A stretch of 64,000 nucleotides of DNA from Zobellia amurskyensis (GTDB lineage Bacteria; Bacteroidota; Bacteroidia; Flavobacteriales; Flavobacteriaceae), in assembly GCF_009725985.1 (NCBI RefSeq), contig NZ_RCNR01000009.1:1-64000 (forward strand), written 5' to 3'. The notes under the pieces are model-generated. The model made no database searches and was not told where the DNA came from. It was given only the letters and a program-made list of their open reading frames with translations. Positions 54,260-64,000 of this stretch are shown here, one piece after another. The translations under genes were made by a program, and so were the position numbers. Within the stretch, counting starts at the first letter, position 1. Each line of letters opens with the position of its first letter.

Positions 54260-55774
54260 CTATTTAGAATTCAATTTCAATAAATCGTCAACCTGGGTGT
54301 TTATGGGAACCGTGGGCACGTTTAACAGCTTTCTGGCATCTAGTATAGAATCCCCCGTCCGTTTTTGCCATTCAAACAAAATCTCCTGCATCTTTTTGAC
54401 TTCCTCTTGATATTCGGGATTAAAAGCTATATTTTTTGTTTCCTCTCCGTCCTTCTTAAGGTCGTACAATTCATAGGGAACTTTTTCCGGTTCAAAATAT
54501 AGAGCCTGAAGAGTATCTAATTTATCTCCCTTGTATAGTTCTAACATGCTTTCAAAGGTCAATGTTCTTTTTGCATAAGGATTGGATCTAAAGGGGAGCT
54601 CAGGAAAAAAGTGGTGTATATATTGATAATCTTTGGTAATCACCGTTCGGGAAGCATCAAAAAAATTGTTCATACCATCCCGGGTCGCAAAAACGTAATT
54701 CCTAGTTTCCAGTGCATCCCCAAGCAGATTTAATCCTTCCATAGTCTGTGGAACAGGAATCTTCGCAGCACTTAAAATCGTAGGAGCTATATCTATAATA
54801 CTGGCCAATTCCGTATTTGTCCAAGAATCTTCTATATGGCCCGGCCATCGTAAAATCAACGGAACGTGGATTCCTGATTGCCATAGGCATTGTTTATGGC
54901 GCTGTAAAGTGGCTCCATGATCTGAGAGCAGGATTACCAATGTATTTTTAGCATAGCCCGATTTTTCAAGGGCGTTTAAAAACTTTCCAACTTCAAAATC
55001 AGCATGAGACACTGCATCCAAACTTGAGGCCAGCACATGGCGGACCTCGTCCGTATCAGCATAATGCTGTGGAATTTCTACTCTTGTAGAATCTACCGCT
55101 ATACCCCGTTCCTTTGCCCATATCCGTCCCGGTTCAAATCCGTGTTTTTTGGCCGTTTCAATATTGGCATAAGCAAAAAAGGGTTGGCCAGCACCTTTTT
55201 TATCCCACTCGCCACCTTTAAAATAAGTCGCTATGTTCATAGGATCAATAATCTGCAAATAATCAAATACCTCTTTACCGCTTTCTCCATTGTTCTCGGG
55301 CTCTCCCCGATCAAAATTAAGATCTGTCTTGGCAGATGCCCCATATATTTTATTGAACATCCGGTCGCCATTACTTTTAAAGTTAACCGTAAAATAATTG
55401 GCCCGGGACATCAATTCCGTTAGAATGGTATACCCTTCAGGTAATTTATCGATGTAGGAGCTCCGGTGGTTTGAGGCTCCTATTGAAGTCGAGTAGCAGC
55501 CCGTAAGTATAGAAGTGTGGCTGGGACTGCAAACGGGCGCAGTGGCATAGGCCCTTGTAAACAACACGCCTTCCTTTGCTAACTGGTCTATATTGGGCGT
55601 TGTTGTCAAAGTATTTCCATAGCATCCAAAATCAGGATCCATATCATCCAGGAATAAAAGCAATATGTTGGGTCGTTCTTGAGGTAGGGCAATCACCTTT
55701 TGTTGTTTACACGATTCAAATATCACTAAGGCCAATAAAATTAGGGCCATTGTCGTACGAGTCATTCTTTTCAT
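54260..55774 (-). CDS. Sulfatase (S1) with unusual formylglycine motif CSPSH
   Basis: Lipoprotein sulfatase of 504 residues (lipobox FESC). The N-terminal LLLFLDDMDPDFGCYG gives the calcium-binding Asp pair and PVCSPSHTSILTG the formylglycine site. C82 would be converted, but the fifth residue is H86 where the C-x-P-S-R consensus has Arg. The LLSDHGATLQRH block supplies the other metal Asp/His. It likely removes sulfate from a sugar ester. It lies 52 bases after the next sulfatase gene on the same strand. An altered site could still be matured, or could mark a changed activity. Confidence 0.85.
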   Translation of the reverse strand: MKRMTRTTMALILLALVIFESCKQQKVIALPQERPNILLLFLDDMDPDFGCYGNTLTTTPNIDQLAKEGVLFTRAYATAPVCSPSHTSILTGCYSTSIGASNHRSSYIDKLPEGYTILTELMSRANYFTVNFKSNGDRMFNKIYGASAKTDLNFDRGEPENNGESGKEVFDYLQIIDPMNIATYFKGGEWDKKGAGQPFFAYANIETAKKHGFEPGRIWAKERGIAVDSTRVEIPQHYADTDEVRHVLASSLDAVSHADFEVGKFLNALEKSGYAKNTLVILLSDHGATLQRHKQCLWQSGIHVPLILRWPGHIEDSWTNTELASIIDIAPTILSAAKIPVPQTMEGLNLLGDALETRNYVFATRDGMNNFFDASRTVITKDYQYIHHFFPELPFRSNPYAKRTLTFESMLELYKGDKLDTLQALYFEPEKVPYELYDLKKDGEETKNIAFNPEYQEEVKKMQEILFEWQKRTGDSILDARKLLNVPTVPINTQVDDLLKLNSK

Positions 55775-55826
55775 TTGATGCTTGGTAAACCGTTAATAGT
55801 TTTATCAGTATATCCAGAACTGTTAA

Positions 55827-57773
55827 TTAATAGACTTCTGATGCTGGTACATGAGGTCTAGTCCTTTCCTGAACCTCCCAAACTTTTGCAAACACCTGTC
55901 CTTTATTTTTACAGTATTTTTCGGATCTGGCAATGTTTTGGTCCCAAAGTAGATACTGCTTTTTAAGTTCCTCATCCTTTTCTGTGAATTGTCTACCTTC
56001 CTCCACGAGTCCAAAATAAGACATAGGTACCTTTTTCATTCCTAGACCTCTTTTCATTTTTATGTTAAGAAGATTCAATTGATTTACAATGGAGAGCCCA
56101 ATTTCTCGACGCTCTGCCAGCAACTTTTGCATCTGGGGGTCTTTTTCTAATTCATTAGCCGCAATTTGCTGCTCTTTGGTTAATCGATGTTGAAACCAAA
56201 TATGATTTTTGATACCAGTGAGTTCATGTGTTTGATCAATCCATTGCCTATAAACAAGGTCCAAAGAATCGATAAGATCAGGAAACTGCCAAGCAAGGTT
56301 ATTTATTTCAGTAGCATCATTATTCAAATTATAGAGTTCCCAAGGATAATCGTATAAATGCTGAATTGTACCGTCACTTCCATCTGAAACCAATTTCAGG
56401 CTATCTCTAATTATCATTCGAGCTCCCTGAAAATAGCCTAAAAAATAATCTCTTTTCACTGCTTTTTGACCATTGAATATGGGTAACAAACTTTTCCCTG
56501 AAAGAGGTTGAATATCCCAATTAGTTAGTAAATTCTTTTCAGGTACTACTTCCCAAGAGCTCCCAGCCGGATATTCTATCTTTGCTAATTCTGCGATAGT
56601 GGGCATAATATCTACAAGATGCCCAAGTTCGAAGGTAATGTCGCCTTTCGACTCAATCCCTTTTGGCCAACGCGCAATAAGTGGCGTTAGTTGGCCCCCA
56701 TTGTACATATACCTTTTGAATTTTCGATAGGGAGTGTTGCTAGCATTGGCCCATTCCACACCCAACTTTGCTTGTGAACTTCTTGCCCCTGGTTTATTTA
56801 TAGGATTTTCTCCATCCCACATTTCACCCTCAGCGCAGGCTCCGTTATCGGAAAGAAATAATACTAAGGTATTATCGGCAATACCCAAGTCATCCAACTT
56901 TTTTAGGATTTTTCCAATATTCTGGTCCATACGATCTACCATGCCAGCATAAGTCGCCATTGTCAAATCTGCATCGTCTTTCCGCGTAAAATCATCCCAA
57001 CTTGGTACTTCTTCATCTCGTTGAGATAACTTCCAATCTAGCTTAACTAACCCCATCTTTATCTGCCGATTAAATCTTTCTTTTCTGATTTCATCCCATC
57101 CTTTGGAGTATTTCCCTCTATATTTTTCAATATCTTTAGGCCAAGCCTGCAAGGGAAAGTGAGGGGCGTTATAAGCAACATAGAGAAAAAACGGTTTACC
57201 TTCATGCTTATATTCATTAAGATAATCAATGGCCTTGTCTGTAAAAGCATCTGTTGTATAGAAGTCATTAGGATTTTCTGGTATATATGACGATACTTTT
57301 TCTTTATCTATCATATAAATTTGATGAGGTTTAGGTTTGAAATAATCAAAGGAACCATTGATGCTTCCAAAGAACCTATCAAAACCCCTTTTCGGGGGAG
57401 TTTCCTTTGCATGCCACTTTCCAGTCATCAATGTTCTATATCCTGCCTTCTTAAGCAGTTCCGCTACTGTAATTGAATTTATCATTTGGGTGGGCTCGCC
57501 ATTAGAGCCACTTTCGATCGGATACAATCCTGTAAGAAGTGAAGCCCTGGACGCCGCACACTTAGTGGCATTCATAAATTGAGTAAAACGGATGCCTTCG
57601 TTGGCCAAACTATCGATATTTGGAGTTTCAATTTCTCCTCCATAACAACCTATATCGGAATACCCGAGATCATCTGCCATTATCAATACTATATTCGGCC
57701 TTTCATCTTGAGCTTCCATTGACAAGATTGAAAACAATAATAAACTTAAGATCAACACTTTATGCAGTATCAT
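55827..57773 (-). CDS. Arylsulfatase-type sulfatase (S1)
   Basis: Exported sulfatase of 648 residues (signal peptide ending SMEAQ). LIMADDLGYSDIGCYG has the metal Asp pair, and TKCAASRASLLTG is a consensus formylglycine motif (C72, C-x-A-S-R). TGKWHAKE and LFLSDNGACAEG are the other active-site blocks. It is longer than the usual 500 residues because of a C-terminal helical extension of about 130 residues. It would desulfate a sugar of the polysaccharide taken up by the SusCD pair. It sits 15 bases after the third sulfatase gene. Confidence 0.92.
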   Translation of the reverse strand: MILHKVLILSLLLFSILSMEAQDERPNIVLIMADDLGYSDIGCYGGEIETPNIDSLANEGIRFTQFMNATKCAASRASLLTGLYPIESGSNGEPTQMINSITVAELLKKAGYRTLMTGKWHAKETPPKRGFDRFFGSINGSFDYFKPKPHQIYMIDKEKVSSYIPENPNDFYTTDAFTDKAIDYLNEYKHEGKPFFLYVAYNAPHFPLQAWPKDIEKYRGKYSKGWDEIRKERFNRQIKMGLVKLDWKLSQRDEEVPSWDDFTRKDDADLTMATYAGMVDRMDQNIGKILKKLDDLGIADNTLVLFLSDNGACAEGEMWDGENPINKPGARSSQAKLGVEWANASNTPYRKFKRYMYNGGQLTPLIARWPKGIESKGDITFELGHLVDIMPTIAELAKIEYPAGSSWEVVPEKNLLTNWDIQPLSGKSLLPIFNGQKAVKRDYFLGYFQGARMIIRDSLKLVSDGSDGTIQHLYDYPWELYNLNNDATEINNLAWQFPDLIDSLDLVYRQWIDQTHELTGIKNHIWFQHRLTKEQQIAANELEKDPQMQKLLAERREIGLSIVNQLNLLNIKMKRGLGMKKVPMSYFGLVEEGRQFTEKDEELKKQYLLWDQNIARSEKYCKNKGQVFAKVWEVQERTRPHVPASEVY

Positions 57774-57788
57774 TATAATTTTATTTTT

Positions 57789-59351
57789 TTAATAAAAATC
57801 CCAAAAATCATAGGGATAGCCAATATGCTCCTTATTGTCTCCCAAGTCTATGGCAGCCTGTTGTATTTCATTTTGCATTTGATGCAGCCGCTGCTGTTGC
57901 TCGGGAAAAATGGATAGATTGAAGGTCTCCCAAGGGTCCTTCTTGACATTGTAGAGTTGGGTGACTCTGGATCCAGATTCAAATTCACCAGTTTTCTTGT
58001 CCATTCCCTTGGCTCTAACATACTCTATTAGCTTGTAATCTCCTTTCCTGTAAGCCCGTTGAAACTGTTTGTAGGCATGATAAGTGTAAGTATGGATTTC
58101 GTTTACACTGCCCTCTACAACCGGAATTAGACTTTTACCTTTTACGGATGCCGGAATCGGAATACCAGCCTCCTCACAGATGGTCGGAAAAATATCGTGA
58201 GTATAGGAAAGTGCATTGATACGAACTCCCTTTTGCTTTACAGCTCCTCCCGAAAGGATGAAGGGAACATGGATACCGTCTTCATTATAGACACTCTGTT
58301 TGCCCATAAGTCCATGGTTTCCCACCGCAAGGCCGCTATCGCCCGCCAGAACTATAAGCGTATTTTCATAGGTACCATTGGCCTTGAGAGCCGTGATTAC
58401 CTTACCAATCTGCGCGTCCAAATGGGTAATAATGGCATAGTAATCGGCCAATTGTTGTTTGGATACCTGTGGCGTCCTGGGCCAAGTCGCAAGGGCCTCG
58501 TCCCTTAGGACCATATCGCCATTGTCAAATGGATGCTCGGACATATAGGAAGGGGTTACTTCCATTTCATCAACAGGGTACATGTCCAGATATGGCTTGG
58601 GTGCCTGACGAGGATCATGGGGAGCATGGAAGGCTAGGTACATAAAGAAGGGGGCTTTCTTTTTATAGCCATTGATATAGTCTATGGCTCCCTTAGCAAA
58701 AATCTCGGAGGTATGCGGACCGTCCTCTTCAGTGCCCGTAGGACCCCGTTTATCGTCCTTGGTAACGGGCCGACGTACCGTTTTCCCATCCTTATCATAA
58801 ACTAGCAGATAGGCATCCTTGGCACTAAACTTCGCAGTTTTGTCCCAATCCCAAAGAGGCATTCTGTAATGGTCTGTGAGGTAGACGCCCCTGCCCATTA
58901 CTGTGGCCCCGGAGTCGAAAGAACGTATCAAGGAGGCATTATCTTGGTGCCATTTACCTACCATAAAAGTATTATACCCCGCCTGCCCGAAGGCCTCGCC
59001 CATAGTAGTATCGGTACTAGGGATTGAACGACCAACCTCGGTAAGGTCAAAAAGCTGTTTTCCGCTGAGCAGCATGGCTCTGCTGGGGATACATGTAGCT
59101 CCGGTAAAGGCCCCCATTAGATAGGTATCGGTAAAAGCAATCCCGTCTTTGACCAAGGCGTCCATATTAGGAGTCTTTACAGGCATATCCATAAGGGCAT
59201 GAATACCCGAAAACCGATGATCATCAGTATAGATCATCAATACGTTTGGTTTTATCCTTTTTGACGAATTTCTTTGCGCCATTGCCTGTGTACTGCTAAA
59301 AAAGCCTAAAGCGATAAGGCCATAAACTAGCCACTGTTTTTTGGTTTTCAT
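57789..59351 (-). CDS. Sulfatase (S1), consensus CIPSR
   Basis: Exported sulfatase of 520 residues (signal peptide ending AMAQ). LMIYTDDHRFSGIHAL at the metal site, TCIPSRAMLLSG as formylglycine motif (C87), MVGKWHQD, and VLAGDSGLAVGNHGLMGK near 335. All key residues are present. It starts the tight run of sulfatase genes on the minus strand, about 470 bases from susD. Confidence 0.92.
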   Translation of the reverse strand: MKTKKQWLVYGLIALGFFSSTQAMAQRNSSKRIKPNVLMIYTDDHRFSGIHALMDMPVKTPNMDALVKDGIAFTDTYLMGAFTGATCIPSRAMLLSGKQLFDLTEVGRSIPSTDTTMGEAFGQAGYNTFMVGKWHQDNASLIRSFDSGATVMGRGVYLTDHYRMPLWDWDKTAKFSAKDAYLLVYDKDGKTVRRPVTKDDKRGPTGTEEDGPHTSEIFAKGAIDYINGYKKKAPFFMYLAFHAPHDPRQAPKPYLDMYPVDEMEVTPSYMSEHPFDNGDMVLRDEALATWPRTPQVSKQQLADYYAIITHLDAQIGKVITALKANGTYENTLIVLAGDSGLAVGNHGLMGKQSVYNEDGIHVPFILSGGAVKQKGVRINALSYTHDIFPTICEEAGIPIPASVKGKSLIPVVEGSVNEIHTYTYHAYKQFQRAYRKGDYKLIEYVRAKGMDKKTGEFESGSRVTQLYNVKKDPWETFNLSIFPEQQQRLHQMQNEIQQAAIDLGDNKEHIGYPYDFWDFY

Positions 59352-59756
59352 TTGCTATTGTTTATATAAATTATATTTATGCTTTCTCCGTAATTTACGT
59401 TTACAGGAGCTATCATGAAGTCCTAGACTTTTTCTTATTTTGAACCTTATAATAAGGTATAGCTGAATTTTGCTATAATCGATAAGTTTACAATTGATAG
59501 TCACAAGTCCCAGGCAGTCATTCTAGTGGTACCTATAAATAATTTATACTACCACCTTTTACATCTTCTAAAAATGATAAGTGCATTACCATTTAGGGGG
59601 TAACGGTCCAAAAATTGAAATTTAGGCACCCTCTCTATTAAGTCTCGAGGAAATTGTGAAATACGGATATAACTTTCCAATGTTTGAGGAATGAATCCTA
59701 GACAACAAGCTATTTTTCGACAAAGCTCTACCTTCAATTAACATTTTAATGTTTTT
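59352..59756. other. Intergenic region between susD and sulfatases, no gene seen
   Basis: About 400 AT-rich bases without recognisable coding. It probably carries the sulfatase promoter downstream of the susD terminator. The AACATTTTAATGTT palindrome lies at about 59740-59753. Confidence 0.45.
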
Positions 59757-59794
59757 AAAAAACCGAGGAATAACCAATACTTTCCTCGGCTTTT
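59757..59794 (-). terminator. Terminator of the susCD transcript
   Basis: On the minus strand, GCCGAGGAA pairs with TTCCTCGGT across an 11-base loop, followed by a run of T. It lies 31 bases past the susD stop. Confidence 0.75.
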
Positions 59795-59824
59795 CTAACC
59801 AACTCAAAATTAAAAACTCAGAAC

Positions 59825-61288
59825 TTAATACCCAGGATTTTGCTCTAGCACTCCCTGTGAAAGTGCTATTTGCGCGAAGGAAATTGGCATGACTTTGTTC
59901 AGTTCTTTCTTGAAACCGAGTGAACCTAGTATCTCCTCCGCTCTATTAGTTCTAACCAAATCGTGATATCGATATCCTTCACCAGCCAATTCAACTCTTC
60001 TCTCATGATATATAGCTTCTAATAAAGACTTACCATTTAGAGAGTTTTCCAAATCAGGAACAACGGTTTCCGGATTTTCACCACGTGCTCTACGTCTCAC
60101 TTTATTCACATATTCTACGGCCTTCACTGGATCATTTTCATAAATAGCCTCTGCATACATCAAGTATGCATCTGCTAAACGTATCAAACGTATATTATTG
60201 CTATTATTTGCCTTACCCCCAACAGTAGGAAATGGATAGTCACTATATGGTTCAATAGTATATTTTCTATTGTACCATTCCGTACCATACCCCCCGGGTA
60301 CATTGTAAAAAGATGCTTCAAATCGAGGATCATTACTTTCAAATTCATTTCTAAGCCCTTCTTTTATCTGTGCAAAGCCAATACCACCTTTGGTTCGAGG
60401 TCGAATCATGCGAGCCATCTGTCCACCCATTTGATCTGAATTGGAAGAAAAATCTACTTCAAAAATTGATCCAGACCCCCATTCACCAACTTGTTGAAAA
60501 ATTGAAGAAAAATCCGCTAACTCATAAGGTAAAAGAAAAAGTTGTTCTCCATAAAACTTTACCAAATCCATTTTATTTTGATATAATGCTACTCGCATCA
60601 TTAACCCAAGGGCAGCCCCTTTGTCAGCATGACCTAAATAATCATCCCCCATATCAAAACGAGATGGTAGATTATCTATAGCTATTTTAAGATCAGCTTC
60701 TATGAAAGCATAGCTTTCCTCAGTAGATGAACGTGGCACATTATATTCACCAGGATTAAGAGGTCTATCAATAATAGGAACTCCCCCAAAAGTATTTACT
60801 AAATCAAAATAATAGTAGGCTCGTAAAAAATGGGCTTCACCCAAAACACCTGATTTCCGTTCTTCATTTTCAAACTCTATTGCCGGAACCTTTTCCAAAA
60901 CCAAGTTCGCATATAAAATACCATTATAGTTAAAGTCCCAAATCTTTTCCATTGCTAAGTTCGAGGTGGTCAAACTATAAATTTCCTTTTCATAAAGGTG
61001 AGGACCATCATTCACCCTGCCGCCCCCTTTTAAGATATCATCAGTGCCAATATCACCAAAAACAATGTCGCTAGAATTGGAACCTCCAAAATCTTGGTAC
61101 ATATGCCATAAGGGGTTATATGCTGCAGTCAAAGCCTGTTCCGCATCTTCTGATGTTTTATAAAAATTTTCCGAGGTCGGCTCTCCGTAAGGAGTTATTT
61201 CCAAATCGTCACTACACGAAGCCAAACCAAAAAACAATCCGGTCAAGGCAAGCTTCGAAGTCATTCTTACTAGATTATATATTTTCAT
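59825..61288 (-). CDS. SusD/RagB-family glycan-binding lipoprotein
   Basis: Outer-membrane lipoprotein of 487 residues; the ATG at 61288 gives a lipobox LASC with Cys 25, while an earlier in-frame start would overlap susC. SusD features: EPTSENFYKTSEDAEQALTAAYN, AEAHFLRAYYYFDLVNTFGGVP near 155-175 and RLADAYLMYAEAIYEN with KVRRRARGE near 380. It caps the SusC pore and binds the glycan at the cell surface. It starts ten bases after the susC stop. Confidence 0.94.
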   Translation of the reverse strand: MKIYNLVRMTSKLALTGLFFGLASCSDDLEITPYGEPTSENFYKTSEDAEQALTAAYNPLWHMYQDFGGSNSSDIVFGDIGTDDILKGGGRVNDGPHLYEKEIYSLTTSNLAMEKIWDFNYNGILYANLVLEKVPAIEFENEERKSGVLGEAHFLRAYYYFDLVNTFGGVPIIDRPLNPGEYNVPRSSTEESYAFIEADLKIAIDNLPSRFDMGDDYLGHADKGAALGLMMRVALYQNKMDLVKFYGEQLFLLPYELADFSSIFQQVGEWGSGSIFEVDFSSNSDQMGGQMARMIRPRTKGGIGFAQIKEGLRNEFESNDPRFEASFYNVPGGYGTEWYNRKYTIEPYSDYPFPTVGGKANNSNNIRLIRLADAYLMYAEAIYENDPVKAVEYVNKVRRRARGENPETVVPDLENSLNGKSLLEAIYHERRVELAGEGYRYHDLVRTNRAEEILGSLGFKKELNKVMPISFAQIALSQGVLEQNPGY

Positions 61289-61298
61289 TTCTAATATT

Positions 61299-64000
61299 TT
61301 AAAATTTAACATTTAAACCCAAGGTTAATGTTCTGGCTGATGGGTAACGCCCTCTATCGATTCCTATATTAAGAGGATCATTCCCTTCGATACCCAACTC
61401 TGGATTAAGTCCCTGATATTTTGTAGATGTGATTAAGTTCTGTCCGGCCAAATAGATTCGTAAATTGGAAATTGGCGTTCTATCCAAAAGTTCCTGAGGT
61501 AAAGAATAACCCAACTGTACGTTTTTCAACCTTATATAAGAGCCATCATGAACAAACCTACTAGATTGCTGAACATTTACTCCATTGTTTACAAAGGTTA
61601 CACGTGGAACTGAGTTAGAAGTACCCTCCCCTGTCCATCTATTTAATGAATTGGTAGTATGATTAGTGCCAAGGTCCCCCAAGACGAAATACTCTGTAGC
61701 ATTGAATATATCATTGCCTTGACTCCCCTGAAAGAAAATTGAGAGGTCAAATTCCTTGTAATTCATGTCCAGATTAATTCCATAAGTAAAGTCAGGAAAT
61801 GGAGAACCTATATATGTCCGGTCATCATCATTGATAATACCGTCATTGTTAAGATCTGCATATTTAACATCCCCTGGTCGAGTATTTGAAATTACGGCAC
61901 TATTATTTACCTCCTCTTGGGTTTGAAATATCCCTAACATTTTATAACCATAGAAAGAAGCTAAAGGGTGACCAACTTCAGTGCGGCTAATATCTTTAAA
62001 TCCTTGTGACTGCCCAGTCAAAATAAGACTACCATCAGTAGCCAAGGCAATCACCTTGTTTTCGACAAACGAAATGTTCCCGCCAATATTAAAAGAAAAA
62101 TCATCAAAATTTTTTCTGAAATTTGCAGCAAGTTCAAAGCCCTTATTCTCAATATTTCCTGCATTACCATAAGGGCTGCCCGTATATCCCGATGTGGACA
62201 GGATAGGAATTGCCAAAAGTAAATCAGTAGTGTTTTTTATGAAATAATCCGCAGTTAAAGTCAAGGTATTATTCCATAACCCAAGGTCTGCACCAATATT
62301 CTTTGTTATTGTAGTTTCCCACTTTAAATCAGGGTTGCCCGGCCTTAATGGCGCAACTCCAACCATCGTGCTTTCATCCGCACTGTAAACATAATTGGTA
62401 TTGAGGTTTAACGTGTTGAAGGTTGCAGAATTAGGTAGGTTTTGATTTCCTGTTTGCCCCCATCCCGCGCGGAATTTCAATTGATTAATATAAGGAATAT
62501 TATAAAAATTTTCATTATGAACGTTCCAACCCAGAGCGACTGATGGAAATCTACCCCATCTCTGGTTTTCGCCAAATCTTGAGGATCCGTCAAACCTATA
62601 TGTTGCGGTAAGCAAATACCGCTCATCATAATTATAATTCAGGCGTCCAAAATAAGATTGTAATTGTGATTGCGAAATACCACCGTCGTTTGTAGAAGTA
62701 GACACATTACCAGCACCTAGGGTAGGATTGACTACACTTGTAGGTATTTCACTTCTTTGAGCCCTTACATCATTACCGTTCAATTTTTGGATTTCTTGAC
62801 CAATCAAAACTCCAAAGTTGTGCTTCTCATTAAGTACCTTATTATAATTCAAGGTATTCGATAAAATCATACTCCTATTTTCTGAACGTACTAAATCGTA
62901 AGTACTAACGGGGCTATTAAAACTAGACCAAACATAAAATGCTGGTGTAAAATTGTCCACTTGCACATTAGTGATCTCAAGACCGTAATTAGATCTAAAT
63001 TTTAACCCTTGGACCAAGTCAACTTCTAAAAAAAGGTTTCCGAAAAAATTCTCTCTGACTTGAGGAGTTGTTTCATATTCTATACGCCCTAAGGTGTTTG
63101 TGGTACTCGAATATTCTGCTGCTGTGTAAGACCCGTCTTCATTATAAAAAGGCAGGGTTGGCTCCATAACATAGCCAGAAAAACCAACTCTAGACCCATT
63201 ATTTCCATATTCAGGCCCTGTATTTTTTTTCGAATATGCATACTGTATATTGTGGCCTACTTTTATATTATTGCTTATCTGATATGTGTTATTTACCCTA
63301 AAGTTATGACGAGAATACGATGATTCTTTTACTATACCATTTTGGGACAAATACCCATAAGACACATAATAAGTTGATTTATCACTTCCACCAGAAATTG
63401 ATAATTGATGATCTTGTATCATTCCAGATCTATAAGCAACATCCTTCCAATTATAAGTCTTTAATGATTCAGGGTTCGACAACTCTGGATCAATCGGGGT
63501 ATCATCATTACGATTCGCTTCATTTCGCAACATAGCCCATTGAGGGGATGTAAGTATATTCAAATTGTCTATTCTACTTTGCACCCCTGTATAAGTACTA
63601 TAAGATATCGAAGGTTTACGTTTAGACCCTTTCTTGGTCTGTATCAAAATAACGCCATTTGCTCCTCTAGAACCATAAATAGCGGTGGCGGAAGCGTCTT
63701 TTAAAACATCTATCGATTCCGCATCTGACATATTAAAGTTTAAAATATCGTTGATAGGAACACCATCTATAACATAAAGTGGATCTGAATTATTAACTGT
63801 TCCCGTCCCCCTAATCCTAACAGTTGGACTGGCCCCTGGCGATCCCGTATTGCTTGTAACGGAGACACCGGCTGCCCGACCTTGAATAGCTTGATCGAGA
63901 GAAACACTGGTGGTTTTTTGAATATCTTCTGTTTTTATCGAAGATACGGAGCCCGTCAAATCCTTCTTTTTCTGAGTACCATAACCTACTACGACAATTT
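61299..64000 (-). CDS. SusC/RagA TonB-linked outer-membrane transporter, 5' end outside window
   Basis: The frame is open to the window edge; 900 residues are visible and the signal peptide and carboxypeptidase-like start lie beyond base 64000. It opens with VVVGYGTQKKKDLTGSVSSI, the family's TonB box/plug start, then GVSVTSNTGSPGASPTVRIRG and the PLYVIDGVPINDI plug motif. The 22-stranded barrel ends with ARTLTLGLNVKF. It imports large oligosaccharides with SusD. It is first of the susC-susD transcript. Confidence 0.96.
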   Translation of the reverse strand, partial: IVVVGYGTQKKKDLTGSVSSIKTEDIQKTTSVSLDQAIQGRAAGVSVTSNTGSPGASPTVRIRGTGTVNNSDPLYVIDGVPINDILNFNMSDAESIDVLKDASATAIYGSRGANGVILIQTKKGSKRKPSISYSTYTGVQSRIDNLNILTSPQWAMLRNEANRNDDTPIDPELSNPESLKTYNWKDVAYRSGMIQDHQLSISGGSDKSTYYVSYGYLSQNGIVKESSYSRHNFRVNNTYQISNNIKVGHNIQYAYSKKNTGPEYGNNGSRVGFSGYVMEPTLPFYNEDGSYTAAEYSSTTNTLGRIEYETTPQVRENFFGNLFLEVDLVQGLKFRSNYGLEITNVQVDNFTPAFYVWSSFNSPVSTYDLVRSENRSMILSNTLNYNKVLNEKHNFGVLIGQEIQKLNGNDVRAQRSEIPTSVVNPTLGAGNVSTSTNDGGISQSQLQSYFGRLNYNYDERYLLTATYRFDGSSRFGENQRWGRFPSVALGWNVHNENFYNIPYINQLKFRAGWGQTGNQNLPNSATFNTLNLNTNYVYSADESTMVGVAPLRPGNPDLKWETTITKNIGADLGLWNNTLTLTADYFIKNTTDLLLAIPILSTSGYTGSPYGNAGNIENKGFELAANFRKNFDDFSFNIGGNISFVENKVIALATDGSLILTGQSQGFKDISRTEVGHPLASFYGYKMLGIFQTQEEVNNSAVISNTRPGDVKYADLNNDGIINDDDRTYIGSPFPDFTYGINLDMNYKEFDLSIFFQGSQGNDIFNATEYFVLGDLGTNHTTNSLNRWTGEGTSNSVPRVTFVNNGVNVQQSSRFVHDGSYIRLKNVQLGYSLPQELLDRTPISNLRIYLAGQNLITSTKYQGLNPELGIEGNDPLNIGIDRGRYPSARTLTLGLNVKF

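Overview
The window is chromosomal DNA of a marine Flavobacteriia-type Bacteroidota, most like the Zobellia/Maribacter/Cellulophaga group. The evidence is a SusC/SusD pair with three sulfatases and a GH28 enzyme, GSCFA, DUF4230, DUF4136 and choice-of-anchor I proteins, twin-GTPase housekeeping genes (der, era), AT-rich DNA and TAnnTTTG-type -7 promoter boxes. No species name can be read from the sequence itself.

Layout. 1-35400 is mostly core chromosome: a DASS transporter cut by the window edge, a His-rich protein with HupE, a large metzincin-like zinc protease with a Crp/Fnr regulator, a run of small enzymes of unknown role, an operon of an ACC-deaminase-like enzyme, a cell-wall glucosaminidase and HemL, an aromatic amino acid hydroxylase, a CE15 esterase, a GSCFA/TPR/DUF4230 group, alaS, an M23 peptidase with MerR, LemA with two TPM proteins, der, era, a TrmH-type methyltransferase, an AGCS symporter and tRNA-fMet.

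35400-44300 is accessory. Directly downstream of the tRNA-fMet terminator lies what looks like an integron-type gene cassette array with no integrase in view. Three cassettes (a DUF1778/GNAT toxin-antitoxin pair, a Ser/Thr protein kinase, and a PD-(D/E)xK nuclease-like P-loop ATPase) each start with a GTTA... core whose reverse complement opens the attC-like site at the end of the same cassette. The sites fold as long imperfect hairpins with outer and inner arms. One site is split by an IS1182-family element. Another carries a group II intron 3' end at its core, and that intron's domain V is split by an IS110-family element whose 5' non-coding end can fold as a bridge RNA with guides partly matching the insertion site.

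44300-51130 is a sulfur-related island: an MBL/rhodanese protein, two DsrE-family proteins, a TlpA thioredoxin, a SoxB-like 5'-nucleotidase-family lipoprotein and a DoxX protein. Its two ends carry an intact and a frameshifted copy of one sequence. No SoxAX, SoxYZ or SoxCD is visible, so the role is probably periplasmic sulfane-sulfur handling rather than a full Sox pathway.

51300-64000 is a polysaccharide utilisation locus: a Tat-signal sugar isomerase/epimerase-like protein, a GH28-like lipoprotein, three sulfatases (one with His in place of Arg in its C-x-P-S-R signature), SusD, and SusC running off the window end. Together they would bind, import, desulfate and cut a sulfated uronic-acid-containing algal polysaccharide.
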